Origin: JBBDXI01 sp040902425
GTDB lineage: Bacteria; Planctomycetota; Phycisphaerae; Phycisphaerales; UBA1924
NCBI GenBank assembly: GCA_040902425.1
Contig: JBBDXI010000103.1
Location: 1 to 64,000 of the forward strand
Direction of reading: 5' to 3'
DNA: 64,000 nt
Of this stretch, positions 44,685 to 53,842 are shown in pieces. The notes below the pieces were generated by a model. It saw nothing but the letters and a program-made list of their open reading frames with translations, had not been told where the DNA came from and made no database searches. Each line of letters opens with the position of its first letter. The first letter of the stretch is position 1. Both the position numbers and the translations under genes were made by a program.

Positions 44685-45127
44685 ACAGCCTCCTTGCGCC
44701 CGGCCCGCATCACCGACAGCTCATCGGCCGCGGCGTTCTCGCGCCGCGATTCCTCCGCCCGCCACTGCTCCAGGTGCCGCTCGCGGAGCAGCTCGACCGC
44801 CTTGCGGGCCTTCGCCGCCTCCAGCAGGGCGGCCCGCGCCCGCTCCAGCCGCGCGTACGCGCCCGCCAGCTCGATCGCCGCCCGCTGCGCCTCCGTGCTG
44901 TACCGTGCCCCCGCCGACGCCTGCCGGCGCGCCGCCCCCAGGTCGCCCGCCAGCAGCCCCCGCCGCTGCTCCCCCTTCTCGACCGTGATCCGCCGATGGC
45001 ACTCGCGGATCACCCCCTCCAGCCGCACCCGCTCCCGCTCGACCTCCGCCACCGCGCGCTGCCGCTCCTGCTCCACCGCCTCGCGGTGGTCCAGCACGGC
45101 CTGCAGGCGGAACCGGAACCTCGCCAC
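44681..45127 (-). CDS. fliJ: Flagellar export protein FliJ
   Basis: 148 residues, almost entirely coiled coil (FRFRLQAVLDHREAVEQERQ at the start, RERHLEQWRAEESRRENAAA near the end). Position after fliI and the family N-terminal pattern identify it. It couples the FliI ATPase ring to FlhA. The start lies three bases after the fliI stop. Confidence 0.85.
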   Translation of the reverse strand: MARFRFRLQAVLDHREAVEQERQRAVAEVERERVRLEGVIRECHRRITVEKGEQRRGLLAGDLGAARRQASAGARYSTEAQRAAIELAGAYARLERARAALLEAAKARKAVELLRERHLEQWRAEESRRENAAADELSVMRAGRKEAV

Positions 45128-45130
45128 GCG

Positions 45131-46570
45131 CTAGCTCCTGTGCCCCGCGCCCCCACCACCCCCCGCGCCCCCCGTTCCCCCGCCCGCCGGCCTCGGCACC
45201 GCCGGCACGGCCATCCGCCGCCGCAGCGCCTCCCCGGCCTCCAGCGCGATCCTCACCATCACCGAGCGCGCCTCCTCGAACCCCGCCCGCTCCTCCCGCC
45301 CCTGCCGCAGCAGGTCCAGGATCCGCGCCCGGTACTCGATCGCCACATCCGCCTCCGGGTTGCTCCCCGGGGCGTACGCGCCGATCTGCACCAGCTCCTC
45401 GATGTCGCGGTACGCCGCCAGCAGCCGGACCACCTGCGCCCGCGCCGCCTTGTGGTGCGGGTCGCACACCTCCTCGGCGACGCGGCTGACCGAGTCCAGC
45501 ACGTCGATCGCCGGGTAGTGGGCCCGCTGCGCGATCCGGCGCGACAGGATGATGTGCCCGTCGAGGATGCCCCGGGCCGCATCCGCGATGGGCTCCGTCA
45601 GGTCGTCCCCCTCGACCAGGATCGTGTACAGCCCGGTGATCGACCCGCGCTCGGTCGCCCCCGCCCGCTCCAGCAGCAGCGGCAGCATCGCGAACACGCT
45701 GGGCGTGTACCCCTTGGTCGCCGGCGGCTCCCCCACCGAGAGCCCCACCTGCCGCTGCGCGTGGGCGAAGCGCGTCACCGAGTCCATCATCAGCAGCACG
45801 TCGTCGCCCCGGTCGCGGAAGAACTCCGCCGCGGCGCACGCCACCAGCGCCGCCCGGATCCGCATCAGCGGCGACTCGTCGCTCGTCGCCACCACCAGCA
45901 CCGACTTCGCCAGCCCCTCCGCCCCCAGGCTGTGCGCGATGAAGTCCCCCACCTCGCGCCCGCGCTCGCCGATCAGGGCGATCACGTTCACATCCGCCCG
46001 CCCGCTGCGCGCGATGCACCCCAGCAGCGTGGACTTCCCCACGCCCGGCCCGGAGAAGATCCCCATCCGCTGGCCCCGCCCGAGGGTGGTCATCAGGTCC
46101 ACCGCCCGGATGCCCGTGTGCAGCGGGCGCGTGATCCGCCGCCGCTTCATCGCCGAGACCGGCGGTGGGCACAGCGGCCTCGCGCTCGTCTCGTGCACCG
46201 GCCCCTTCCCGTCGATCGGCCGCCCCAGCCCGTCGATGACGCGCCCCAGCAGCCTCGCCCCGACCGGCGCCGTCTGCGCCGCCTGCTCGCCGCAGACGCG
46301 GTCGCCAGCCCTGATGCCCGCCGTCTGCCCCAGCAGCATCACGATCGCCCGCCCCTGGTCGAAGCCCACCACCTCGCCGAGCGCCCGGGCCGGGCGAGCC
46401 GGGGCGTCCCCGCCCCGGGCCCCACCGTCGCCGACCGACACAAGCGAGCCCACGGGCAGCGGCAACTCGTCCACCAGCAGTGTCAGCCCCCGCAGCGCCG
46501 CCACCGTCCCGCCGATCCGCATCGGCTGGATGCGCCGCAACGTCTCGAGCTGGCCCGAAAGCACGGTCAC
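45131..46570 (-). CDS. fliI: Flagellar export ATPase FliI
   Basis: 479 residues. F1-beta-like fold with Walker A GPGVGKST, LIGERGREVGDFI, Walker B DVLLMMDSVTRFAHAQRQ, and GYTPSVFAMLPLLLERAGA, all as in type III export ATPases. The C-terminal 25 residues are Gly-rich. Energises substrate loading. The start overlaps the fliH stop by four bases (ATGA). Confidence 0.97.
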   Translation of the reverse strand: MTVLSGQLETLRRIQPMRIGGTVAALRGLTLLVDELPLPVGSLVSVGDGGARGGDAPARPARALGEVVGFDQGRAIVMLLGQTAGIRAGDRVCGEQAAQTAPVGARLLGRVIDGLGRPIDGKGPVHETSARPLCPPPVSAMKRRRITRPLHTGIRAVDLMTTLGRGQRMGIFSGPGVGKSTLLGCIARSGRADVNVIALIGERGREVGDFIAHSLGAEGLAKSVLVVATSDESPLMRIRAALVACAAAEFFRDRGDDVLLMMDSVTRFAHAQRQVGLSVGEPPATKGYTPSVFAMLPLLLERAGATERGSITGLYTILVEGDDLTEPIADAARGILDGHIILSRRIAQRAHYPAIDVLDSVSRVAEEVCDPHHKAARAQVVRLLAAYRDIEELVQIGAYAPGSNPEADVAIEYRARILDLLRQGREERAGFEEARSVMVRIALEAGEALRRRMAVPAVPRPAGGGTGGAGGGGGAGHRS

Positions 46571-47304
46571 GGCGCTTCCCCGGGGCCGCGTTCATCCGGC
46601 GCGTTGGTAGCCGGGAGCAGCACCTCCGCGATCCGCTCCAGCTGCGTGCCGATCGACGCGTCGATCACCCCACCGGACCCGCTCCGGGCGACGCACGACC
46701 CCCGCTCCAGCGACGCATCCCCGATGAACTCCACGTGCGAGGCCCCCGCCAGCTTCGCCGCCAGCCCCGGCAGCGCATCCCGCACGATCGCCTCATCCTC
46801 CGGGTGCACCGACACCGTCAGCCGCGTCGGGCGCACCACCATCGCCAGCACCGCCCCGAGCTGGTCCGCGACCACCGAGGGGTCGAGCGCCAGCGCCCGC
46901 TTGGTCACCAGTTCTGCGACCAACGCCGCCACCCGCACCACCTCCTGCCGTCCCTCCAGCAGCATCCGGTCGCGATCGGCCTCGAACGACGCCAGCGCCC
47001 CCAGCCACGCCTCCTCAAGCCCCCGCAGCGCCTCGTCGCTGGCCGCGATCGCCTCGCGACGCCCCTGCTCGGCCCCCGCCCTCCGGCCCTCCTCGTGCCC
47101 CCGGGCGAAGCCCTCCTTGCGCCCCTGCTCCGCCGCCCCGCTCAGCAGCCGCTCCCGCTCGGCCCGCGCCGCCGCGACGATCTGGTCCGCCTCCGCCCGC
47201 GCGCGCGTCTTGAGCAGCTCCCCCTGCGCGGCCAGGTCGCCCAGATCGAGCACCACCGCCTCGCGGGCCATGGTCTTTGCGGTGGCTTGTCGGATAAGAG
47301 CCAT
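46567..47304 (-). CDS. fliH: Flagellar assembly protein FliH
   Basis: 245 residues. N-terminal start MALIRQATAKTMAREAVVLD, a coiled coil with repeated Gly/Ala spacing (AEQGRKEGFARGHEEGRRAG and AEQGRREAIAAS), and the VATPase-E-like C-terminal domain (LVAELVTKRALALDPSVVAD and LTVSVHPEDEAIVRDALPGL). Stator-like negative regulator of FliI. The ATG at 47304 is ten bases from a repeat arm. Confidence 0.9.
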   Translation of the reverse strand: MALIRQATAKTMAREAVVLDLGDLAAQGELLKTRARAEADQIVAAARAERERLLSGAAEQGRKEGFARGHEEGRRAGAEQGRREAIAASDEALRGLEEAWLGALASFEADRDRMLLEGRQEVVRVAALVAELVTKRALALDPSVVADQLGAVLAMVVRPTRLTVSVHPEDEAIVRDALPGLAAKLAGASHVEFIGDASLERGSCVARSGSGGVIDASIGTQLERIAEVLLPATNAPDERGPGEAP

Positions 47305-47316
47305 GGAACCTCATGA

Positions 47317-47420
47317 GGCACGAAGGCACGGAGGCACGCGGGCACGCAGTGGAAGAGACAGAGGGCGAGCCCGCCCGCCGGCACTCCCTGCCGTCGTGCC
47401 TCCGTGCCTCCGTGCCTTAT
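47317..47420. repeat. Inverted GGCACG array between fliG and fliH
   Basis: Left arm 47317-47350 (GGCACGAAGGCACGGAGGCA) and inverted right arm 47393-47420 (GTGCCTCCGTGCCTCCGTGC), loop about 42 bases. The right arm ends at the fliG stop codon (47421). Confidence 0.8.
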
Positions 47421-48461
47421 TCACACCACAAGCTCCGCATCGCCGCCCCGCCCCTGGATAACCACATCCCCCGCCTCCTCCAGCCGCCGCACGATGTCCA
47501 CGATCCGCTGCTGCGCCGCCTCGACGTCGCTGACCCGGACCGGGCCCATGTACTGCATGTCCTCCTTGATCAGCGACGCCGCCCGCTCCGACATGTTGCC
47601 GAAGATCTTGGCCTTCAGCTCCTCGCTGGCCGTCTTCAGGGCCACCGCCAGCTCGTCGTTGTCCACTTCCTTCAGGACCGCCTGGATCCCCTTGTCGTTC
47701 ACGTGCAGGATGTCCTCGAAGACGAACATCAGGCGGCGGATCTGCTCCACCAGGTCCGGGTCCTCGGCCTCCAGGCCCTCCATGATCGTCTTCTCGGTGG
47801 CCCGGTCGGCCAGGTTCAGGATCTCGGCGACGGTGGGCACGCCCCCCGCCTTCTCCATGCTCTGCGTCAGCATGTTCGCCAGCCGGCTCTCCAGCCCCCG
47901 CTCGACCTCCTTAATCACGTCCGGGTTGGTCTGCTCCATGTTGGCGACCCGCTTGATCACCTCGATCTGCTTCTGCATCGGCAGCCCGACGAGGATCTCC
48001 GCCGCCTTGTGGTGCGGCAGGTGGCAGAGGATCAGCGCGATCGTCTGCGGGTGCTCATCCTGGATGAACGTCAGCAGGTTCTCGCTCTCCGCCCGCTGCA
48101 GGAAGCTGAACGGCTTCTTCTGCACCTGCGTCTGGATCTGCTGCAGCACCCGGTCCGCCTGCTTGGGGTCCAGCGAGTTCTGCAGGATGCTCTTGGCGTA
48201 CTCCAGGTTCCCCTCGTTGGCGTACTGGCTCGCCATCGTGAGGTTGTAGAACTCCTCCACCACCGCCGACGACAGCTCGGAGGGGATCCGCCCCAGGCTC
48301 GCCAGTTCCCGCGTCACCGCCTCCACCATCTCCGGGCTCAGCTGCTTCAGCAGCACGCCCGCATCCTCCGACCCCAGCGCCAGCAGCAGCACCGCGGCCT
48401 TGGTCACGCCGTCCAGATCGCCGGGGCTGTTGGGCAGTCTTTCGTGTGGCTTACGCGGCAT
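47421..48461 (-). CDS. fliG: Flagellar motor switch protein FliG
   Basis: 346 residues. The N-, middle and C-terminal domains are recognisable: DGVTKAAVLLLALGSEDAGV, LTFIQDEHPQTIALILCHLP and the C-terminal charged ridge region (LVEQIRRLMFVFEDILHVND, then MSERAASLIKEDMQYMGPVR). Couples the C-ring to the stator and the MS ring. Upstream fliF ends 61 bases away across a GTCACTCC array. Confidence 0.97.
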   Translation of the reverse strand: MPRKPHERLPNSPGDLDGVTKAAVLLLALGSEDAGVLLKQLSPEMVEAVTRELASLGRIPSELSSAVVEEFYNLTMASQYANEGNLEYAKSILQNSLDPKQADRVLQQIQTQVQKKPFSFLQRAESENLLTFIQDEHPQTIALILCHLPHHKAAEILVGLPMQKQIEVIKRVANMEQTNPDVIKEVERGLESRLANMLTQSMEKAGGVPTVAEILNLADRATEKTIMEGLEAEDPDLVEQIRRLMFVFEDILHVNDKGIQAVLKEVDNDELAVALKTASEELKAKIFGNMSERAASLIKEDMQYMGPVRVSDVEAAQQRIVDIVRRLEEAGDVVIQGRGGDAELVV

Positions 48462-48484
48462 CCGGTGCTCTCACGCTCGTCCCG

Positions 48485-48530
48485 ACTCCGTCACTCCGTC
48501 ACTCCGTCACTCCGTCCCTGCGTCACTCTT
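48485..48530. repeat. Tandem ACTCCGTC octamer array between fliF and fliG
   Basis: About five contiguous ACTCCGTC-type octamers, single orientation. The fliF TGA (48525-48523) lies inside the array. Confidence 0.8.
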
Positions 48531-50256
48531 CTACGGAAATCCACCGGTTCAGCAGCTTCGCCGCGCTGTCGGGGTTCTGGCGGACCAGGTCCGACACCTG
48601 CTCGCGCATCTTCTCCGCCTTGATCTGATCCTCCCCCACGATGATCCCCGCCATCGCCGTCTCGGTCTCGTCGGCCTCGCCCACCAGGTCGCTCTTGGCC
48701 TCCAGCGTCGGCGGCCGGCCGACCATCTCCTGCGCTGAAGGGATGTCCGCCCGCCGCCCGCTCCGCCGCACCAGCATGAACATCATGCCCACCGCCACCA
48801 GCGACAGGGCGCCCAGCACCACCTTGTCCACCACCGCCGAGTTCCCGCCGGCCATCAGCGTGCTGATCGTCCCGCCGATGCCGTCCGGCGCCCCGCCGCC
48901 CCCGCCGCCGTTGCCCCCGGCAGGCCCGGCGTTGAACCCGTTCGACGCGTACACCTCGCCGGAGACCAGCGTCACCACCACCTCGCCGGGGACCTCCTGC
49001 CCCTCCGGCGTCCGCGTGATGACGTGCGGCTTCAGGCTCCGCTCGATCTCGGCCCGCTCCTTCTCCCAGCGCTCGTCCACCTTCGCGCGCTCGGGCTCGG
49101 ACGGCTGCTCGCCCTCCTTCACGGGTGTCTCCCGCTGAAGGAGCGAGACGATGTACCGGCGCGGCACCGCCACCGTCGCCACCAGGCGCGTCGGGTGCCC
49201 CCGCGGATCGTCGATCTGGTCCACCTTCGTCCCCGCGTGCACCGCGAAGTCCGTCTCGTCGGTCTTCTGCTCGCTCTTTCCCGCCCGCGCCCCGCCCTGG
49301 TTGAGGTCCATCATCGCGTTGGGCCGCACGCCCGGCTCCGCCGCGCTCACCGGCTGCGTCTCGGTCGTGCTCGAGCTGGTCTCCTTCTTCACGAAGGTCG
49401 CCGAGCCCTCCCCGTTCGCCAGCGTCTTGCTCACGTGCGACCGCACCCGGCTGACATCCACGTTCGCCGTCACCTCCACCGTCGCCGGCGGGTCGATGTG
49501 CCGCAGCAGGCTCTCCAGCTTCCCCTTGAACTGCCTCTCCACCGCCGTCGCGTAGTCGCGGTACGTCGTCGGCAGCAGCTCGTCCTCCCCCGTTACCCGC
49601 CGCACCCGCCCCGCCGACGCGTCGTTCACCACCACGCTGCCCAGGTCCAGCCCCGACACCGACCCCGCCACGAAACGGGCCGCGGCCTCGACGATCTCCT
49701 GCGGGATCGCCCGGTTCCCCTCCGCGAACAGCGTCACCGACGCCTTCGGCCGGCGCGCCGACTGCCCGATCCCCGCGGCCTCGGGGGCATCCACGAACAC
49801 CTCGGCCCGCTTGATCCCGTTGAACTTGCTCAGCACCCCCGAGAGCCAGTTGTTCAGCATCACGCGGTAGAGTTGCCGGTTCTGCTCCCGCGAGTTCATC
49901 CAGTTCTGCGTCTTCAGGATGTTCTCGAAGACCACCGCCGTGTTCGCCGGCTGGCTCCCCGACTGGCCAAGCAGCGCGAACGCCTCCTCCCGCGTCTCCG
50001 TCGGGACCATCAGCCCCGAGACGCCCTCCGTGTACCGGACCCCCGCCGTCCGCAGGATCACCGCGGCCTTCTGCTGGTCCTCCATCGATGCCCCCGGCAG
50101 CAGCGGGACCATCAGCGGCTTCCCGGCGTACTGGCTCACCAGGAACAGGGCCATGATCATGATGACGGCGAGGCTGCCGAAGAGCAGCCGCTGGCTCGGA
50201 CCCATCGCGCCCAGGTTCTTCTGGATGGCCGCGAAGAGTTGCCGGAGCTGATCCAT
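48523..50256 (-). CDS. fliF: Flagellar MS-ring protein FliF
   Basis: 577 residues from the ATG at 50256. N-terminal membrane helix (about 25-45), YscJ-type ring-building domains (LPGASMEDQQKAAVILRTAG and NWLSGVLSKFNGIKRAEVFV), the beta-collar region, the second membrane helix (VVLGALSLVAVGMMFMLV) and the C-terminal FliG-binding tail (VSDLVRQNPDSAAKLLNRWI). GGGAGGA is four bases upstream; a longer frame to 50298 is not supported. Forms the MS ring. Confidence 0.96.
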   Translation of the reverse strand: MDQLRQLFAAIQKNLGAMGPSQRLLFGSLAVIMIMALFLVSQYAGKPLMVPLLPGASMEDQQKAAVILRTAGVRYTEGVSGLMVPTETREEAFALLGQSGSQPANTAVVFENILKTQNWMNSREQNRQLYRVMLNNWLSGVLSKFNGIKRAEVFVDAPEAAGIGQSARRPKASVTLFAEGNRAIPQEIVEAAARFVAGSVSGLDLGSVVVNDASAGRVRRVTGEDELLPTTYRDYATAVERQFKGKLESLLRHIDPPATVEVTANVDVSRVRSHVSKTLANGEGSATFVKKETSSSTTETQPVSAAEPGVRPNAMMDLNQGGARAGKSEQKTDETDFAVHAGTKVDQIDDPRGHPTRLVATVAVPRRYIVSLLQRETPVKEGEQPSEPERAKVDERWEKERAEIERSLKPHVITRTPEGQEVPGEVVVTLVSGEVYASNGFNAGPAGGNGGGGGGAPDGIGGTISTLMAGGNSAVVDKVVLGALSLVAVGMMFMLVRRSGRRADIPSAQEMVGRPPTLEAKSDLVGEADETETAMAGIIVGEDQIKAEKMREQVSDLVRQNPDSAAKLLNRWISVEE

Positions 50257-50435
50257 GCCGTCCTCCCGGCCGGGCACACACGCGCGGTCCCCGCGCACCC
50301 GGTCGCGCGATCACCCGCACCGGATGTGCCGGGGCAGCGCGTGGAGACTCTTTCGGACGGTGCGCAAGCCCCGCTTGAAACCCGCTTCATGTCGCGCCGA
50401 TGCTGCGCGGGGGCGCAGGATCTGCGGATGGTTCG

Positions 50436-50523
50436 TTTCTCAACGCGAAGGGGCGCGAAGGCGCGGAGGCCGCGAAGCGATCCGCTTCCCTTCGCGATCT
50501 TCGGAACTTCGCGTTTGAGAAAC
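50436..50523. repeat. Empty inverted AACGCGAAG element between fliE and fliF
   Basis: Left arm 50436-50477 (TTTCTCAACGCGAAGGGGCG) and inverted right arm 50485-50523 (TTCGGAACTTCGCGTTTGAG), loop about 7 bases. Same family as the arms around the GxxExxY remnant at 6090-6583 but without a gene. The remainder of the 285 bases between fliF and fliE shows nothing else. Confidence 0.8.
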
Positions 50524-50541
50524 GAGACAGCCAGCGGCCGG

Positions 50542-50859
50542 TCACACCCGCATCTGCTGGATCTCTTCGTAGGCCCGCACGACCTGGTTGCGCACGGCCT
50601 GGATCATCTTGAAGGCCGTGTCCGCCTTCGCCGTCGCCAGCAGCACACCCTCCAGGTCCGTCCGCTTGCCCGTCTGCAGGTCCTCGACCGCCGCCGTCGC
50701 GTCCTGCTGGAGCTTGTTGGCCTCCTCCAGGTTCTTCAGGAGCAGGTCCTTGAAGGCCGGCGTGTTCGGGTCGGCCGCGGGCTGGGCCATGGGCGCTGCG
50801 CCGGGCCCCACCGGGCCCACCCGCGACGCCGATCCGATGAGTCCGAGGGGATCTGTCAT
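50542..50859 (-). CDS. fliE: Flagellar hook-basal body protein FliE
   Basis: 105 residues from the ATG at 50859. C-terminal signature: FKDLLLKNLEEANKLQQDAT, DLQTGKRTDLEGVLLATAKA and FKMIQAVRNQVVRAYEEIQQ. Links the MS ring and rod. An upstream ATG at 50898 would start inside the hairpin repeat and is rejected. No clear Shine-Dalgarno. Confidence 0.93.
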   Translation of the reverse strand: MTDPLGLIGSASRVGPVGPGAAPMAQPAADPNTPAFKDLLLKNLEEANKLQQDATAAVEDLQTGKRTDLEGVLLATAKADTAFKMIQAVRNQVVRAYEEIQQMRV

Positions 50860-50869
50860 GGTCAGTTCA

Positions 50870-50902
50870 GTGGGGCAGGCGTCCCGCCTGCCACCCACCC
50901 TA
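50870..50902. repeat. GGCAGGCGTCCCGCCTGCC hairpin element at the flgC stop
   Basis: Third copy of the element seen at 37603-37687. The palindrome core is at 50874-50892. The sequence on its right, CTACGC, supplies the flgC stop codon (TAG, 50902-50900). Confidence 0.8.
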
Positions 50903-51325
50903 CGCGAGCAGCCGCAACGCCTGTGCCATCATCGACTTCGTCGCCTCCGCCGCCACAATGTTGGCCTCGTACGCCCGCTGAGCCTCCATCGAGTTCGTCT
51001 TCTCGACGACGTCGTTGATATCCGGCACCAGGATATGCCCCATCCGGGGCCCGCTTTTCTCCGCGTGGGGGTTGGAAGGGTCGTACTTCCACCGCACGGC
51101 GTTCTGATCGATCTGGATCTCCGCTACGTGCACTCCCAACTGCCGGCCAGCGACCGTCTTGGCGGACGGGTCCCCGACCGCGAAGAGCGCCCGCCGCGCG
51201 CGATATGGGTTCACCCCGCTCGAATCCAGGTACGCGTCCTTCCCGGCGATATTCGCGGCAGCCGTCTCGTGCCGGACCCGCTGGGCGATCATGCCGCTGA
51301 CCGAGATGTCGAGTGATCCGTACAT
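50900..51325 (-). CDS. flgC: Flagellar basal-body rod protein FlgC
   Basis: 141 residues. N-terminal SLDISVSGMIAQRVRHETAA ANIA and C-terminal MGHILVPDINDVVEKTNSME AQRAYEANIVAAEATKSMM are the rod-protein signatures. The ATG lies 42 bases after the flgB stop. The TAG stop is within a repeat element. Confidence 0.95.
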   Translation of the reverse strand: MYGSLDISVSGMIAQRVRHETAAANIAGKDAYLDSSGVNPYRARRALFAVGDPSAKTVAGRQLGVHVAEIQIDQNAVRWKYDPSNPHAEKSGPRMGHILVPDINDVVEKTNSMEAQRAYEANIVAAEATKSMMAQALRLLA

Positions 51326-51367
51326 GGTGAGTCACCGTCGTTCGGCGGCCTGTGGCCGCTTCAGGAA

Positions 51368-51808
51368 TCAGACACGTTCGGCGATGGCGTCGCGGAGCTG
51401 CTGGAGGCGCGACCGCAGGAGGTCCGAGGCGACACGGTACACGCCGTAGTTCTCCGCCAGGTCCTGCACGAGCCGCTCGGGCTCGGTGTTGTTCCGGTCG
51501 TGGCCGAGGATGCCCGCTGAGGGCGTCCGGGGGGTCAGGACCAGCCGGCCGCCGGGCAGTCGGCTCAGTTCCCGGGAGCCGTGGAGGCTCAGTTCGCCCG
51601 AACCCCCGCCCGGCTGCTCCCGCCGCCGCTCGATCGCTCCCGACAGGGCCCTCTGGAATCCCGCGGGCGAGACATCCACGGGTTGGAAGTTGGGCGTCGT
51701 CCAGTTGGCGATGTTGTGGGCGATCAGCCTGTGCCGCTCCCCGGCGAACCGGAGGGTCAGCTCCAGCGAAGGGATCGCCCCCGAGTTGACGACATCGCCG
51801 ATGAACAC
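51368..51808 (-). CDS. flgB: Flagellar basal-body rod protein FlgB
   Basis: 146 residues. N-terminal LTLRFAGERHRLIAHNIANW TTPNF and C-terminal VQDLAENYGVYRVASDLLRS are the rod-protein motifs. GTG start without a Shine-Dalgarno. First gene of the flagellar locus; the tRNA-Arg gene ends 52 bases upstream on the same strand, so the promoter of the tRNA may also serve it. Confidence 0.9.
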   Translation of the reverse strand: MFIGDVVNSGAIPSLELTLRFAGERHRLIAHNIANWTTPNFQPVDVSPAGFQRALSGAIERRREQPGGGSGELSLHGSRELSRLPGGRLVLTPRTPSAGILGHDRNNTEPERLVQDLAENYGVYRVASDLLRSRLQQLRDAIAERV

Positions 51809-51860
51809 GCCCCGCGGCCCGCAAACCCGGGGCCAGAAGCCCCCAGCGAGCCCGGAACAA

Positions 51861-51934
51861 CACCCCCGGCAGGATTCGAACCTGCGACCAACGGATTAGA
51901 AATCCGTTGCTCTGTCCAACTGAGCTACGGGGGC
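51861..51934 (-). tRNA. tRNA-Arg (anticodon TCT)
   Basis: Minus strand. Acceptor GCCCCCG pairs with CGGGGGT (one G-U at position 1), D-arm GCTCAGTTGGACAGAGC, anticodon arm CGGATTTCTAATCCG with TCT in the loop, T-arm GCAGGTTCGAATCCTGC. The discriminator is G; CCA is not encoded. Reads AGA codons, which are rare in this GC-rich genome. Confidence 0.93.
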
Positions 51935-52125
51935 TCCACAGGAGTTTACCCCCCGCGCCCACGCCCGCCGCTCCGCCCCGCCGCCGCCCAGCCGCCCCCC
52001 CCGATGGCCCTCCAGCCTCCCGCAGCGCCGAGAAATCCGCCCACGACCGACTAGAATCGCCTCCTGCCACGCAAGACCCTGTGCGCCCCGCCGCGAAAGA
52101 CCCCGCGGCCACCGCGGAGACTCCC

Positions 52126-53100
52126 GTGAGCCAATCGGTCCAGGCGACCGCCGTCGAATCCCTCGTCGAGGCCCCCCGCGCCGGCCTCCTCCCGTGCGCG
52201 GCCGCCATCGTCGAGACCACCAAGCCCCGCATCACCCGCCTCGTCACCATCACCGCCGCGGTCGGCTTCGCCCTGGGCGCCATCGACCGCCGTTGGGAAC
52301 TGGGCGAGCTGCTCATCGCCGGCCTCGGCGTCCTCGCCGGCACCGCGCTCTCCGCGGCCGGGGCCAACTCCCTCAACCAGTGGCTCGAGCGCGAGCGCGA
52401 CGCCCGCATGCCCCGCACCGCCGGCCGCCCCCTCCCCGAGGGCCGCCTCAAGCCCGGCGCGGTGGTCATCGCGGGAAGCCTGCTCGCCCTCGTTGGCGTG
52501 CTGACCCTCTGGGCCGCCTGCGGCCCGATCGCGGCCCTGGTCTCCCTCACCACCATCCTCCTCTACCTGCTCTGCTACACCCCCCTCAAACCGGTCACGC
52601 CCCTGGCCACCGTCGTCGGCGCGGTCCCCGGCGCCCTCCCGCCGGTCATCGGCTGGGCGGCGGCCCGTTACACCGAGGGCCCCGAGGCCCTGCTCCACGT
52701 CGGCCCCTGGGCCCTCTTCGCGATCATGTTCGTCTGGCAGGTCCCCCACTTCCTCGCCATCGCCTGGATGTACAAGGACGACTATGCCGCCGGCGGCTAC
52801 CGCGTCCTCCCCGTCGTGGACCCCACCGGCCGGCGCACCGCGCGCTCCATCGTCGCCTGGAGCCTCCTGCTCGTCCCCGCCACCGTGGCCCCCGCCCTGC
52901 TCATGGATGCGGCCCCCGCCAGCCTCTACGCCCTCATCACCCTCATCATGGGCCTGGGCTTCTTCGGCCTCTCCTGGCGCGTCGTCCGCAGCGGCCGGCG
53001 CGAGGATGCCCGCAAGGCCTTCATCGCCTCCATCATCCACCTCCCCCTCGTCCTGGTCGCGGTCGTCGCCTTCGCCGTGATCTCCAGGGTCCTGGCCTAG
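52126..53100 (+). CDS. ctaB: Protoheme IX farnesyltransferase (heme O synthase)
   Basis: 324 residues from the GTG at 52126 (GGAGA five bases upstream); a GTG at 52081 is the alternative. Nine-helix UbiA-family membrane protein. The two prenyl-diphosphate-binding motifs are NSLNQWLERERDARMPRTAG and YKDDYAAGGYRVLPVVDP. Adds a farnesyl group to heme B for heme-copper oxidases. A TAGAAT -10-like box lies at 52052-52057. The SCO gene follows 33 bases downstream. Confidence 0.95.
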   Translation: MSQSVQATAVESLVEAPRAGLLPCAAAIVETTKPRITRLVTITAAVGFALGAIDRRWELGELLIAGLGVLAGTALSAAGANSLNQWLERERDARMPRTAGRPLPEGRLKPGAVVIAGSLLALVGVLTLWAACGPIAALVSLTTILLYLLCYTPLKPVTPLATVVGAVPGALPPVIGWAAARYTEGPEALLHVGPWALFAIMFVWQVPHFLAIAWMYKDDYAAGGYRVLPVVDPTGRRTARSIVAWSLLLVPATVAPALLMDAAPASLYALITLIMGLGFFGLSWRVVRSGRREDARKAFIASIIHLPLVLVAVVAFAVISRVLA

Positions 53101-53133
53101 CTCACGCGGCCCGTCCCGGCCGCGCACCACCCG

Positions 53134-53784
53134 ATGAAGCGCTGGCTCCTTCTTCTCGGCGTCGTCATCGCGGCCGCGGGGCTGACGGTCTCCATCCTCG
53201 GCATGTTCCGCTTCATGCGGCGGGTCTACATCACGCCGGCGACCTCCATCCAGCCCGAGCCGCGGTACGCCGACCTGACCATCCCGCCCTTCGTGCTGAC
53301 CGACCAGGACGGCCGGCGCGTCGACGAGGAGATGTTCCAGGGGCGGATCACGGTCCTGGACTTCATCTTCACCAACTGCCCCTTCGCCTGCCCCATGATG
53401 ACGCTGGCGATGCAGGACATCGCCAAAGCCCTGCCCCACACCCAGGTACGGTTCGTCAGCATCAGCGTGGACCCGCAGCGCGACACGCCCGAGCGCCTCC
53501 GCCAGTACGCGACGGACCGCGGCATCGACCTCTCGCGCTGGAGCTTCCTCACCGGCGACTTCCAGACGGTGAAGTCGATCGCCTCGGGCGCCCTGATGTT
53601 CGCCCTCGAGGAAGACCCCGCCCGCCCCATCCGCCTCCCCGACGGGACCAGCATGAGCAACATCCTGCACCCGACCAAGCTGATCCTGATCGGCCCGGAC
53701 GGCAAGGTCCACGGCATCTACAGCTCCGAGGACCCGGAAACGGTCCGCGAGCTTGCGCACCACGCGCGGCAACTGGCGAAGTAG
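53134..53784 (+). CDS. SCO1/SenC copper chaperone
   Basis: 216 residues. One N-terminal membrane anchor, then a thioredoxin fold with the copper motif CPFAC (Cys82, Cys86) and the third ligand His179 (ILHPTK). Delivers copper to the CuA site of cytochrome c oxidase; it is adjacent to ctaB, so the two form an oxidase-assembly operon. The structural cox genes are not in the window. Confidence 0.94.
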   Translation: MKRWLLLLGVVIAAAGLTVSILGMFRFMRRVYITPATSIQPEPRYADLTIPPFVLTDQDGRRVDEEMFQGRITVLDFIFTNCPFACPMMTLAMQDIAKALPHTQVRFVSISVDPQRDTPERLRQYATDRGIDLSRWSFLTGDFQTVKSIASGALMFALEEDPARPIRLPDGTSMSNILHPTKLILIGPDGKVHGIYSSEDPETVRELAHHARQLAK

Positions 53785-53842
53785 GCGAGCCTTCGTAGCA
53801 CCGGCGCTGTGGCCAGCGGTATGCTGCGTAAGGAGTGCCGAG

